From: CAZEPJ01 sp964514105
GTDB lineage: Bacteria > Desulfobacterota > Desulfocorpusculales > Desulfocorpusculum
Assembly: GCA_964514105.1 (NCBI GenBank)
Contig: CAZEPJ010000001.1
Coordinates: forward strand, 124,001 to 188,000
DNA length: 64,000 nucleotides
Reading direction: 5' to 3'
A program made the translations under genes and the position numbers. The notes beneath the pieces were generated by a model. That model ran no database searches. It saw only the letters and a list, made by a program, of their open reading frames with translations, and was not told where the DNA came from. Shown piece by piece: positions 25,120 through 33,518 of the stretch (position 1 is its first letter; every line of letters starts with the position of its first letter).

Positions 25120-28100
25120 ATGTTCCCCATGGAGTTCGACCATCGCGTCCTGAGCAGCCTTCCTCTTCCGTCCCGAGAGGGGACGGAGCGCGTCCTCAAG
25201 ATCCTGCAGACCATCGTGTCGCGCCGGGTACTGCCATACTTCAGGGCCAGGCGCGGGACGGATCCCGCCGTGCTGGCCCGAGCCCCCGACGCCGTGCGCC
25301 TCTCCCGCCTGGAGGACGAGGAGGGCCGGGTGCGGTTGGTGGCCCTCCTTTGCAGGGAAGACGCCCGATGGACCATCGCGATCCACGAGCGCATCTTCGA
25401 CTACCTCGCCTTCGTCATCCCCAGCCACCCGGAGCAGAGGCTCGGCGACGGGACGGCCGAAGAGAAGAAGATGCTGGCCTTCGCGGAGTTCATGCTCCGC
25501 CACCAGATGGAGCACGTAATCTATCCCCAGGCCGCCGAGCGGGAGGTGATCCGCTCCGACGCGCGATTCGCCATGGACCGGCGCTCGGACGATCCGACCT
25601 TTTACGGGGCGCTTCGCCAGGCCCTGGTCGATGAGATGAACGGGATTCGCGGCAGGCGGTACATGGGCCTGCTCGACCGGGCCGAGCAGGAGCGCCCGTT
25701 GGAGAGCGAGGCGGGGCGCGTGCTGGACGGCCTCCTCACGGCCCTGGCCGATCTGCCGGAGGGGTCCCTGGATCCCGTTTACGGGGCCCTGGACCAGGAA
25801 CTCCGGGGCCGGTTGGTGGGTGAGTATTATCGCCGGAGCCGAAGCACGGTCCACGGGCTCATCCAGAGGGCCGGCTGGGTGAGGCTCCTGGTCCATCTGC
25901 TGGGGCGGCTGCTCAGCGAGGACCCGCCCCACGCCCGTTTTGTCTTCGACGCCCTCAAGGAGCGCTGGGGGATCGTGGCCCTGTTCCAGGAACTGGGGGT
26001 CTCGGAGGCCACCCTGGAGGGCAAGACGCCCGAGGCGGCCTTCGGGCTGTTCCAGTCGGCGGTGCGGGCGTTTCTCGCCCGGCAGGCGGGGACCGGCCCC
26101 GCACTTGGGGTCCACCCCGTCGCGACGCCCCCGGCCGAGGGGCGCGGGGCCGCACGGGCCGAGAAGAGCCTCAAGGACCGCATCGAAGAGGCGCACGGCT
26201 CCTCGGCCTTTCCCCCCCAGGTCCTGGACGTCATCGACAGGAACAAGATCAACGCCGTGGGGCACAGCGGCACCAAGTACAGCGAGCTCATCGAGACGCT
26301 CCTGGCCATCCCCTGGGGGCGGATCGCACCCATCCGGGTGACCCCCCAGGCCTTCGAGGAAGGGCTCAACCGCAGCCACTACGGGCTCAAGCGGCCCAAG
26401 GAGATCCTCTGCGATTTCTTCACCAACCTCATCTGGCGCTACCAGCGCATGGACCCGGGGGGCGCGGCGGCCCGGAACTGGCGCCGGACCGGCAGCGCCT
26501 TCCTCTTCGTGGGCCCTCCGGGGGTGGGCAAGACGTCCCTGGCCATCTCCATCGCCCAGAACCTGGGCATCCCGTTTCACAAGATCTCCCTGGGAGGCAT
26601 GCGGGACGAGGCGGATCTTCGGGGTCACGGCTTCACGTATGAGGGCTCCAAGCCCGGGGCCATCGTCCAGGGGCTCATCAAGATGGGGATCATGAACGGG
26701 ATGTTCATCCTGGATGAGGCGGACAAGACCGAGAAGTTCGCCATCGCCGCCCTCCTGGAGATCCTGGATCCGGAGCAGAACCACCTCTTTCACGACAAGT
26801 ACACCCAGACGACCATCGACATCGACCTGTCCAACTGCCACTTCGTGCTCACGGCCAACACCCTGGAGACCGTGCCGCCTCCTGTGGCCAACCGCTGCGA
26901 GGTGGTCTTCCTGGATCGGTACAGCGTGGAGGAGAAGATCGCCATCGCCCGGCAGCACCTGGTTGTGCGCCTGCGGGAAAAGTACCTCATCAGCGAGGAA
27001 GAGATCTTTTTCCATCCGCAGGAGGAGCCGGAGCTGTTCCGGCACCTCATCCGCAACTACACGTACGAGGCCGGCATCCGGGAGCTGGAACGAATCCTCC
27101 GCACCCTCCTGCTGCGCATCCAGCGCAAGGAGGTCCTGGGCAAAGGGCGGCGCGGCATCCAGGTCACGCGGGAGAAGGTGAAGGAATACCTGGAGGAGCC
27201 CCGCCGCCCCAGGCAGATCAACGACGAGGACCGGCTGGGGGAGATGATGGGGCTGGGGGTGGATCCGGATCGGGGGGTGGGCTCCCTCATCCCCATCCAG
27301 GCAACCCCCATTCACGTGGAGGGTGGGCCCCCCGAAAGGGGCAGGGGCTACCTGAGCCTGGTGCAGGACGCCACGGGCAATATTCAGCGGGTCATGGACG
27401 AGAGCCGGAAGGTCGCCACCACCGGGATATTTCACTGCGGGGAGGCGCTGGGCGTCGACCTGGAGCGGGCGGAGGACCCCGTCCACCTCCACTTCATGGG
27501 AGGCTCCACGCCCAAGGATGGCCCCTCGGCCGGAGGCGCCATTGCCCTGGCCCTGACCTCGCTCCTCTCGGGGCGGAAGCTCCGCAGGGATGTGGCCATG
27601 ACCGGTGAGATCGACACCCAGGGGCGGATCACGGGGGTGGGGGCCCTGGACGTGAAGCTGGAGACGGCATACGACGCCGGGTGCAAGACCCTGATCATCC
27701 CCACGGAGAACCTCAAGGGAGATGGCGGCGTCGAGCGCCTTCCCGAGGCCTTCCGGGAGGAGCTCCAGATCCTCACCTATCCCCAGTGGAAGGCCCCCCA
27801 CGAGCCCTTCGACCACCGGCGCCACATGCTCCAGGTGGTGGCCGTGGACCACATCGTCCAGGCGGCGGACGTGGCCCTGCTGGACGAGGGGGATCTGGAG
27901 GCCATGGACTCCGCCTTCGTCGCCCACGCCCGGGAACTCAGTGAAGGGAAGAACGGCGACCCGCCCGTGGGCGGCGCCAACCTGGTCATGATCGTGGTCA
28001 AGGAGCCCGAGGAGATCGATGCCCGGCTTGTATCGGCGGCCGGGCGGTCGGCCGGGGTCCCGGTGGTCCTCCTGGTCCTTCCCCTGGCCCGGGCGAAGGT

Positions 28101-28593
28101 GCCGGGGCAATGGAGCGGCTCCGGAAGCGCACTGACAATCCGCCCGTTCGACCCGACCCGGGAAACCCTGGTCAGCGCGGTGCGCCGGGAGGTGGGAGCC
28201 CGCCGGGGCGCCGGCAGGCCCCTCACCGTGTCGCTGGTGGCCCCCTTCTTCTTTCTCAAGCGGGACGGCATCCGGGCCGACGCCCTCGCGGGGGAGCCCG
28301 ACCTGGCCGAGCTGCGGCTCCTGGCCAACAACTTCACGGTCCAGGGGGTCAAGATCAAGGGGTGCAAGGGCGTCCTCAACCGGGTCTTCTGCCGCCTGGC
28401 CGAGCTGGGTCCCGGGCAACTGGAGGCGGTCCCATTCCTCCGCCCCCAGGAGGGGATCCGCGTGGTGGACCTGGGCTTCATCCCGGACAAGTACGGCCTG
28501 GACGTGCGGCGGGCCGAGCGGATCCTGGCCCGCTGTCTCTCCCACTGGCTGACCTGGGCCGAGGGGTTCGGCGGCAAGGTTCACGGGGTCTGA
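25120..28593 (+). CDS. large Lon-like ATP-dependent protease with extra N- and C-terminal regions
   Basis: 1157 residues; ordinary Lon is about 800. The AAA+ and protease parts are Lon: Walker A GPPGVGKT (Lys471), Walker B MFILDEADK, then the Ser-Lys dyad Ser803 in DGPSAGGA and Lys846 in LDVKLETAYDAG. The first 350 or so residues are not the usual LON substrate domain; they include FMLRHQMEHVIYP. After about residue 915 there is a C-terminal domain of about 240 residues (VVKEPEEIDARLVS to the end) that I do not recognise. It should degrade selected or damaged cytoplasmic proteins, but recruitment probably differs from Lon. AGGAGG precedes ATG 25120. Confidence 0.88.
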   Translation: MFPMEFDHRVLSSLPLPSREGTERVLKILQTIVSRRVLPYFRARRGTDPAVLARAPDAVRLSRLEDEEGRVRLVALLCREDARWTIAIHERIFDYLAFVIPSHPEQRLGDGTAEEKKMLAFAEFMLRHQMEHVIYPQAAEREVIRSDARFAMDRRSDDPTFYGALRQALVDEMNGIRGRRYMGLLDRAEQERPLESEAGRVLDGLLTALADLPEGSLDPVYGALDQELRGRLVGEYYRRSRSTVHGLIQRAGWVRLLVHLLGRLLSEDPPHARFVFDALKERWGIVALFQELGVSEATLEGKTPEAAFGLFQSAVRAFLARQAGTGPALGVHPVATPPAEGRGAARAEKSLKDRIEEAHGSSAFPPQVLDVIDRNKINAVGHSGTKYSELIETLLAIPWGRIAPIRVTPQAFEEGLNRSHYGLKRPKEILCDFFTNLIWRYQRMDPGGAAARNWRRTGSAFLFVGPPGVGKTSLAISIAQNLGIPFHKISLGGMRDEADLRGHGFTYEGSKPGAIVQGLIKMGIMNGMFILDEADKTEKFAIAALLEILDPEQNHLFHDKYTQTTIDIDLSNCHFVLTANTLETVPPPVANRCEVVFLDRYSVEEKIAIARQHLVVRLREKYLISEEEIFFHPQEEPELFRHLIRNYTYEAGIRELERILRTLLLRIQRKEVLGKGRRGIQVTREKVKEYLEEPRRPRQINDEDRLGEMMGLGVDPDRGVGSLIPIQATPIHVEGGPPERGRGYLSLVQDATGNIQRVMDESRKVATTGIFHCGEALGVDLERAEDPVHLHFMGGSTPKDGPSAGGAIALALTSLLSGRKLRRDVAMTGEIDTQGRITGVGALDVKLETAYDAGCKTLIIPTENLKGDGGVERLPEAFREELQILTYPQWKAPHEPFDHRRHMLQVVAVDHIVQAADVALLDEGDLEAMDSAFVAHARELSEGKNGDPPVGGANLVMIVVKEPEEIDARLVSAAGRSAGVPVVLLVLPLARAKVPGQWSGSGSALTIRPFDPTRETLVSAVRREVGARRGAGRPLTVSLVAPFFFLKRDGIRADALAGEPDLAELRLLANNFTVQGVKIKGCKGVLNRVFCRLAELGPGQLEAVPFLRPQEGIRVVDLGFIPDKYGLDVRRAERILARCLSHWLTWAEGFGGKVHGV

Positions 28594-29813
28594 AGCGTGG
28601 CCCCGCCGGTCTCGATGTCGCGGCCCCGCACGGCGAACCAGAGGGTTCCCGCCATCCCAAAGGCGGATGCGGCGAGGAAGTTGGCGGCGGGGCTGATCAG
28701 CCAGAGGAAGGCTCCCCCGAAGGCGGCCCCCGACACCACCACGTCCCGGATGAGGTAGTAGAGGCCGAAGGTCGCCGCCTTGCGCCCCTCCGGCGCCAGA
28801 TCCAAGATGAGCGCCTTGCGCGCCGGTTCACCGAACTCCTTGAGCCCGCGAAGCACGAAGGCACCCAGCAGCAAAGGGAAGGAGCGGCTCAAGAGGAGGG
28901 CCAGGGGGAAGAGGGTGAAGAAGAGGAAGGTCATGAGAACGAAGGGCCGCTTGCCCATGCGATCGGCCCAATGGGCCACCGGGATGTAGACGGCCACGGC
29001 CGTGCCCATCTCCACGGCGGTGAGCACGCCGAACTCCAAGGCCGAAACGGGAGACGGGAGCTCCCGGGTGCACCACAGGACGACGAAGGCGTACGGGATC
29101 TGCTCGCAGAACCTGACGAGGATGTCGGAGACCAGCAGGCCTCGCAGGGGGGGGCTCATGCCTCGAAACACGGCCAGGGGATTGGCTTGGGCAGTGGAAG
29201 GGGGCCGGGCGGCGTCCTCTGCGTCGTCCTGGATCCAGCGTTGTTGCATGAACATGGCCAATGCCGCCATGGCCAGGGCCACCCCGAAGGCCGCCCGCAC
29301 CCCGTCGCGCTCGCCCCAAATGCCGATGGCCGCGCCTCCAAGCAGCGGGCCGACGGCCATGGGGATTCGCCTGACCAGGGAGTGCACGGACACGCCCATG
29401 GTCCGCTTCTCCCGGGGCAGGGCCTTGGCCACCAGGTCCATGGTGGCGGGCAGCGATACCGCGCTCCACGAGAGGAACAGCACCGCTCCGGCGATGACGG
29501 CCTCCCATCTGGGGACCAGGACCACCACCAGGAACCCGGCCATGGCCGTGCCGTTGAAGACCAGCAGGGCCCGCTTGATCCCCAGGCGGTCCGCCAGGTA
29601 GCCCCCGGGGAAGGCGTACAGGGCCGAAAGCAGGTTGTCCAGGGCGTTGAGGAGGCCCACCGAAAGGGCCCCGCCGCCCAGGGCCACCAGGTAGAGGGGG
29701 AGGAACCGCTCGGCCATCTTCTCGCCCAGCCCCACCAGGATGACCATGGCCAGAAGGCCCAGGATGCTCCGGTTGAGCCCCAGGAATCCTCCCATGGCGT
29801 GCCAGTGATTCAC
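28581..29813 (-). CDS. major facilitator superfamily transporter
   Basis: 410 residues with 12 membrane helices. The MFS signature between helices 2 and 3 is GGYLADRLGIKRALL, with a matching half-way repeat HWADRMGKRPFVL, so the two-fold internal repeat is clear. The substrate is unknown; the family shape fits a drug or small-metabolite exporter. The GTG at 29813 has GGGGAGGTG 9 bases upstream; ATG 29795 is an alternative. The 3' end overlaps the convergent Lon-like gene by 13 bases. A small unknown gene lies 25 bases upstream on the same strand. Confidence 0.8.
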   Translation of the reverse strand: MNHWHAMGGFLGLNRSILGLLAMVILVGLGEKMAERFLPLYLVALGGGALSVGLLNALDNLLSALYAFPGGYLADRLGIKRALLVFNGTAMAGFLVVVLVPRWEAVIAGAVLFLSWSAVSLPATMDLVAKALPREKRTMGVSVHSLVRRIPMAVGPLLGGAAIGIWGERDGVRAAFGVALAMAALAMFMQQRWIQDDAEDAARPPSTAQANPLAVFRGMSPPLRGLLVSDILVRFCEQIPYAFVVLWCTRELPSPVSALEFGVLTAVEMGTAVAVYIPVAHWADRMGKRPFVLMTFLFFTLFPLALLLSRSFPLLLGAFVLRGLKEFGEPARKALILDLAPEGRKAATFGLYYLIRDVVVSGAAFGGAFLWLISPAANFLAASAFGMAGTLWFAVRGRDIETGGATLQTP

Positions 29814-29838
29814 GAAAATGGCACCTCCCCGCCTCCTC

Positions 29839-30138
29839 TCAGCTCATGGCGATGCCGTACACCCTGGCGAGCTCCCGAGCCTCGTCCTCGGGCCCGGGCA
29901 GGCGGGCGGCCCGTTCCTCCCGCGCCTGCCGGACCATGGACCGCAGGAGTCCGCGCCGCCGGAAAATGTCCGTGTGGTCCATGACCCAGTGGCACGCCCC
30001 GGCCAGCTTCCCAGCCCGACGGGTGATCGCCTCCCAATCGGCCACCACCACCTCATGGCCGAAAGAGTCCGGCCCTTGGGCCATCCAGTGGGTGCAGCGG
30101 CAGGCACGAGCCGCCGTATGGACCATCCCGATTGGCAT
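29839..30138 (-). CDS. small protein of unknown function
   Basis: 99 residues if started at ATG 30138; the ATG at 30126 and longer frames to 30474 are also open, and none has a clear ribosome site. The sequence from HTAARACRCTHWMA through VVVADWEAITRRAGKLAGACHWVMDHTDIF to a basic helical end looks protein-like. It has four Cys and four His that could bind a metal. It lies 25 bases upstream of the transporter gene and may share its transcript. I do not recognise a family. Confidence 0.45.
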   Translation of the reverse strand: MPIGMVHTAARACRCTHWMAQGPDSFGHEVVVADWEAITRRAGKLAGACHWVMDHTDIFRRRGLLRSMVRQAREERAARLPGPEDEARELARVYGIAMS

Positions 30139-30373
30139 GCGGTCTGCGGACGCCCGAAACGAAGCTCGCCGGTGCGCCGCACCTGAACCGGCATGAGGAA
30201 AAGGCACGGCAAAGGGCTTCCGTTTCAGACCAGAGGGGCGGTCAGGGAACGTCAGGCGGCGACGGGCTTTCTTCGCCGTCCCGTGCAGGATGAGGGGGCG
30301 GACCCTGAAGGACGCGCAAGGGGGCAGGGCGCTTTCACCATCGATCTGAAACGCCCATGGGCACGCGCAAGCA
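30139..30373. other. intergenic stretch without a supported gene
   Basis: Between the small unknown gene and the zinc-ribbon gene. Open frames here read as Arg/Pro-rich sequence with no ribosome site. No hairpin with a T-run is seen. Confidence 0.3.
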
Positions 30374-30577
30374 TCACCGCGGCGTCTTGGTTGCAGCGCC
30401 AGCCTCCCACTGGCAGGCGGTGAAGTCGATCTCCTTGCGGCAACTGGCGCACGTGTGGCGTTTGTCGAACTCATCCGAGAAGATCTCCTTCTCCTGGCCG
30501 CAGTTGGGGCATTTGCACGTGAACGCGGTGAGGTTCTTGAAGGTCTCCAGGCCGGGGCAATGTCTGGGGGTGCTCAT
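30374..30577 (-). CDS. small zinc-ribbon protein
   Basis: 67 residues with a two-knuckle zinc ribbon: Cys23-x2-Cys26 in CKCPNCGQEKEIFSDEF and Cys43-x2-Cys46 in HTCASC. Further Cys lie at positions 7, 21 and 55. A perfect AGGAGGT is 7 bases before ATG 30577, so the gene is real despite its size. The acidic EIFSDEF between the knuckles is typical of small redox- or nucleic-acid-associated ribbons in anaerobes; the role is unknown. It stands alone between two unrelated minus-strand genes. Confidence 0.75.
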   Translation of the reverse strand: MSTPRHCPGLETFKNLTAFTCKCPNCGQEKEIFSDEFDKRHTCASCRKEIDFTACQWEAGAATKTPR

Positions 30578-30704
30578 GACTGGACCTCCTGTTCGGAACC
30601 TGGCCGGTCAATGCGTACCGCCGGCTGTCTCACCCTACCAGCAATCTGCTTCCCCGATCCAGGGATGTCAAGACGAATCCCGTGAAGGAGGTGGGCCGGG
30701 GGCC

Positions 30705-31586
30705 TCATCCCGGATCCCTGGGGGAAAGGGCGATGACGGTGGGGAGCGGCCTCCTCCACCGGGGCGTCTCCGCCTCCCTGCCTTCCTGAGGAGACCCCAC
30801 GCCGGTTTCGTACCGAAAGCCGGGGGACTCCACCAGCATCTGGGCCTCCTCGCCGCCGTCCATGGCCAGGACCTGCCGGAATTGGGGGGCGCCTTCCCTG
30901 AGGAGGTGCGCGAACTCCCAGAGGGTGTAGCCCCCGCGCGTCACCAGGACCCAGACGGCCCCGTCGCGGGCCTCGGCCACGGCCGTTCGGGCCGCCACGT
31001 TCTGGGTCCTCCGGACCCGGACGGCGCCGGTGCGATCCAGGAGCATGAAGGACTGGGCGGCCTCCCCGTACCCCGGCCCCGCGGGATCGAAGGCATCGAA
31101 CAGCAGATCGACGATGCGGGTGCGGGGAAGGCGGACGTCCTCGGGCTCCGCCAGGAAGATCCCCTGAAACAGGGGGTGAAGCCTGGGCCCGATGGACTTG
31201 CCCTCATGGCGCAACAGGCCCATGTACGCGTAGTCGGGGTAGTACTGGCCTGCGTTGAACAGGGCCGGCGCCCCGCTCTTCTCCTGCCACCCCTTCAGGT
31301 CCAGGGGGCCCGGCTCTCCCTGCTGCCTGAAGTGGAGGATCCGGAATCGGACCTTTTGAGGATCGGCCACCAGCACCGCAATGGCCGGGTCTCCCGCGCG
31401 ACACAGATCACCTCCGCTCCACTGGAGCCACTCCAGGCCGGGGAGAACGGCTCGCCTGGGCCCCACGGGAAGGGTGGGTTCCGAGGCCTGGACGTCGGAG
31501 CCCAGGAGCGCCAGCCCGCACAGGAGGAATCCCCACAGGGCCTGGCCCCGGCGGGGCACGCCCCGCCGACCCGTTGTCGGTGCCAT
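30705..31586 (-). CDS. exported phosphodiester glycosidase family (NAGPA-domain) protein
   Basis: 293 residues with a signal peptide (basic start, hydrophobic ALWGFLLCGLALLG, cleavage after about residue 35). The body has the NAGPA/DUF2233-like pattern: FNAGQYYPDYAYMGLLRHEGK, an inner GAVWVLVTRGGYTLWEFAHLL and the catalytic-region AMDGGEEAQM. Such domains cleave sugar-phosphodiester bonds on wall polymers or glycans. ATG 31586 is chosen over GTG 31616 because GGAGGA is 7 bases upstream. The GSPQEGREAETP tail is variable. It is divergent from the TRAP operon. Confidence 0.8.
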   Translation of the reverse strand: MAPTTGRRGVPRRGQALWGFLLCGLALLGSDVQASEPTLPVGPRRAVLPGLEWLQWSGGDLCRAGDPAIAVLVADPQKVRFRILHFRQQGEPGPLDLKGWQEKSGAPALFNAGQYYPDYAYMGLLRHEGKSIGPRLHPLFQGIFLAEPEDVRLPRTRIVDLLFDAFDPAGPGYGEAAQSFMLLDRTGAVRVRRTQNVAARTAVAEARDGAVWVLVTRGGYTLWEFAHLLREGAPQFRQVLAMDGGEEAQMLVESPGFRYETGVGSPQEGREAETPRWRRPLPTVIALSPRDPG

Positions 31587-31663
31587 CTGTGCTTCCTCCG
31601 CCCCCGACTTGCGCACACCGTACCGCAGGGGTCTGCCGCCGTCAAGTTTCGCGTGGGGACAGA

Positions 31664-31693
31664 TTGCGTGCTTGAGACGGCAGCGCGTATACT
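31664..31693 (+). promoter_or_regulatory. promoter of the TRAP transporter operon
   Basis: TTGCGT (31664-31669), 18 bases, TATACT (31688-31693); an overlapping TATAGC lies five bases on. The predicted start near 31700 leaves a leader of about 120 bases before dctP. Confidence 0.5.
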
Positions 31694-31820
31694 ATAGCGC
31701 GATCCGCGACGGGGCCGGCGGGACCGGAGGGCCGCTGGGTCGTCTGTCTCGGGTGTCGACTTCGGGCCACGGGCCTGTGGAATCCATCACACCATGCGAG
31801 GATGAGGAAAGGGGGACGAG

Positions 31821-32882
31821 ATGAGACAGATATGGGAAAAGGGGGGGCCTCTCGCAGGGGCCCTGATGCTGGCCGCGACCATGGGGCTGCATGGGGGCGC
31901 CGAGGCCGCCGAGTTCACCATGAAGATCTCTCTGCCCAGCCCCATGACCGAGTGGACCCAGTTCAACGAGCCGTATGCGGTCCTCAAGTCCGAGATCGAG
32001 AAGCGCTCCGGCGGCCGCATCGAGGTCAAGCTCTACCCCGCGGGCGTCCTGGGGGACATGACCTCGGCCACAGAGCAGACCAAGCAGGGGATCATCCAGG
32101 GGGTGCAGGTGGGAGACGGGTGGATCGCCAACCACTTCCCGGAGATCCAGCTCATCTCCATCCCGTACGTGTTCAAGGATCGGGACGTGGCCTGGAGGGT
32201 TCTGGACGGGCCCTTCGGCAAGGCCCTCATGGACGAGTACACCAAGAAGACGGGGCTGCGCCTGCTCCACCTCACGGAGAACGGCGGTTTCCGATGCTTC
32301 AGCAACAACGTCAAGGAGATCAAGACCCCCGCGGACATGAAGGGGCTCAAGATCCGCGTCATGCCCAATCCGGCCCACCAGAAGACGGTGGAGGCCCTGG
32401 GGGCCCTGCCCGTGGTGATCGACTGGGCCGAGCTGTACACGGCCCTCAAGACCAAGGTGGCCGACGGGCAGGAGAACGCCGTGGCGACCTTCCTGGTGCC
32501 CAAACTCTGGGAGGTCCAGAAGTTCATGACCCTGGACAACCACTTCTACAGCATCAACAGCGTCCTGCTCAACGACAAGTGGTACCAGGGGCTGCCCAAG
32601 GAGCTCCAGACGGCCATCGACCAAGCCGCGGTCATCTCCACCACGGTGAACCGGGGGGTCTGCACGGCCCTGGAGGAGAAGGGGATCAAGCTCGTGACCG
32701 AGAAGGGGATGAAGGTCTACGCCCCGAGCCCCAAGGAAAAGGACATGTTCAAGGAGCTCAGCCAGAAGCCGGTCATCGAGTTCCTCAAGAAGGACTTTGA
32801 GGAGAAGAAGGTGGACCTCAAGTGGTTCGACCGGTTCTTCGAGGCCGTGGCCCAGGCCGAGAAGGATCTGGGATACAGGTGA
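31821..32882 (+). CDS. dctP: TRAP transporter solute-binding protein
   Basis: The periplasmic binding protein of a tripartite ATP-independent transporter. 353 residues with a signal peptide (about 1-29, cleaved at GAEAAEF). The family body has SGGRIEVKLYPAGVLGD and a conserved Arg in LKGLKIRVMPNPAHQKTVEALGA, the residue that normally clamps a substrate carboxylate. The ligand is therefore probably an organic acid, identity unknown. GAAAGGGGGACGAG precedes the ATG. It is followed by dctQ and dctM and then a molybdenum hydroxylase, which suggests the imported acid feeds that enzyme. Confidence 0.92.
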   Translation: MRQIWEKGGPLAGALMLAATMGLHGGAEAAEFTMKISLPSPMTEWTQFNEPYAVLKSEIEKRSGGRIEVKLYPAGVLGDMTSATEQTKQGIIQGVQVGDGWIANHFPEIQLISIPYVFKDRDVAWRVLDGPFGKALMDEYTKKTGLRLLHLTENGGFRCFSNNVKEIKTPADMKGLKIRVMPNPAHQKTVEALGALPVVIDWAELYTALKTKVADGQENAVATFLVPKLWEVQKFMTLDNHFYSINSVLLNDKWYQGLPKELQTAIDQAAVISTTVNRGVCTALEEKGIKLVTEKGMKVYAPSPKEKDMFKELSQKPVIEFLKKDFEEKKVDLKWFDRFFEAVAQAEKDLGYR

Positions 32883-32898
32883 GAGGCAACAGGCGACA

Positions 32899-32962
32899 GG
32901 CAATCGGCATTGGGCAATCGCGGATAAAGGGGGGCGCGTACGACCCCCAGTGGCCGATTGCC
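32899..32962. repeat. GGCAATCG direct and inverted repeats between dctP and dctQ
   Basis: GGCAATCG occurs at 32899-32906 and 32913-32920 and inverted (CGATTGCC) at 32955-32962, so a stem can form between the second and third copies. The gap has a repetitive GGCAAC-AGGCGAC-AGGCAATC texture, unlike coding DNA. Confidence 0.5.
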
Positions 32963-33011
32963 GCTCTTCTGACCGGATTCCCTACGCGGTCTGAGCATGC
33001 AAGGGTCTGTC

Positions 33012-33518
33012 ATGGGCGTGTGGACGCGCTGCGTGGATGCGTTGAACGGGGCGGCCCGCGTGGCCGTCATCGCGGGGTTCGCCTTGATCGCGACCCTGGT
33101 GATGGCGCAGATCGTGTGCCGGTACGTCCTTCTCATCCCCCTGCCGTGGAGCGAGGAGGCCGCCCGGTACCTCCTGGTCTGGGTGGCCCTCCTGGCTGCG
33201 GCCCTGGCCTTCCGGGATGATTCGCACATCCGCCTGGACGTCCTTCTGAACCGGTTGGGACCCCGGTCGCGCAGGCGGGTGGCGGTGTTGCTTCGCGTGA
33301 TCGGCCTCGGTTTCGCGGCGCTGCTCCTGATGTACGGGATCAGCCAGGCCAAACTGGGGCGGTTCACCAATTCGCCGGGGTTGAACATCAGCATGTTTGC
33401 GGCGTATTGCAGCATCCCCGTCGCGGCCGCCGTCATGATCCTGAACATCCTGGACAGCCTGCTCCGGCAGCGGGCCCGGGGGGAGACCCCACCGGCGGGG
33501 CAAAGGACGGGGCCGTGA
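33012..33518 (+). CDS. dctQ: TRAP transporter small membrane subunit
   Basis: 168 residues with four membrane helices and the DctQ signature: VCRYVLLIPLPWSEEAARYLLVWVALL after helix 1, then HIRLDVLL. It forms the membrane complex with DctM. ATG 33012 is chosen because AAGGG is 7 bases upstream; ATG 32997 is in frame but has no site. The stop overlaps the GTG start of dctM (GTGA), so the two are coupled. The 130 bases before it hold the GGCAATCG repeats. Confidence 0.9.
   Translation: MGVWTRCVDALNGAARVAVIAGFALIATLVMAQIVCRYVLLIPLPWSEEAARYLLVWVALLAAALAFRDDSHIRLDVLLNRLGPRSRRRVAVLLRVIGLGFAALLLMYGISQAKLGRFTNSPGLNISMFAAYCSIPVAAAVMILNILDSLLRQRARGETPPAGQRTGP

Noticed and set aside
24475..28584. A 1369-codon open frame on the minus strand opposite the Lon-like gene
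   Set aside because: A mirror frame produced by high GC and codon bias. The sequence is His/Pro/Arg/Gly-rich with no domain, and the plus strand encodes a clear protease.
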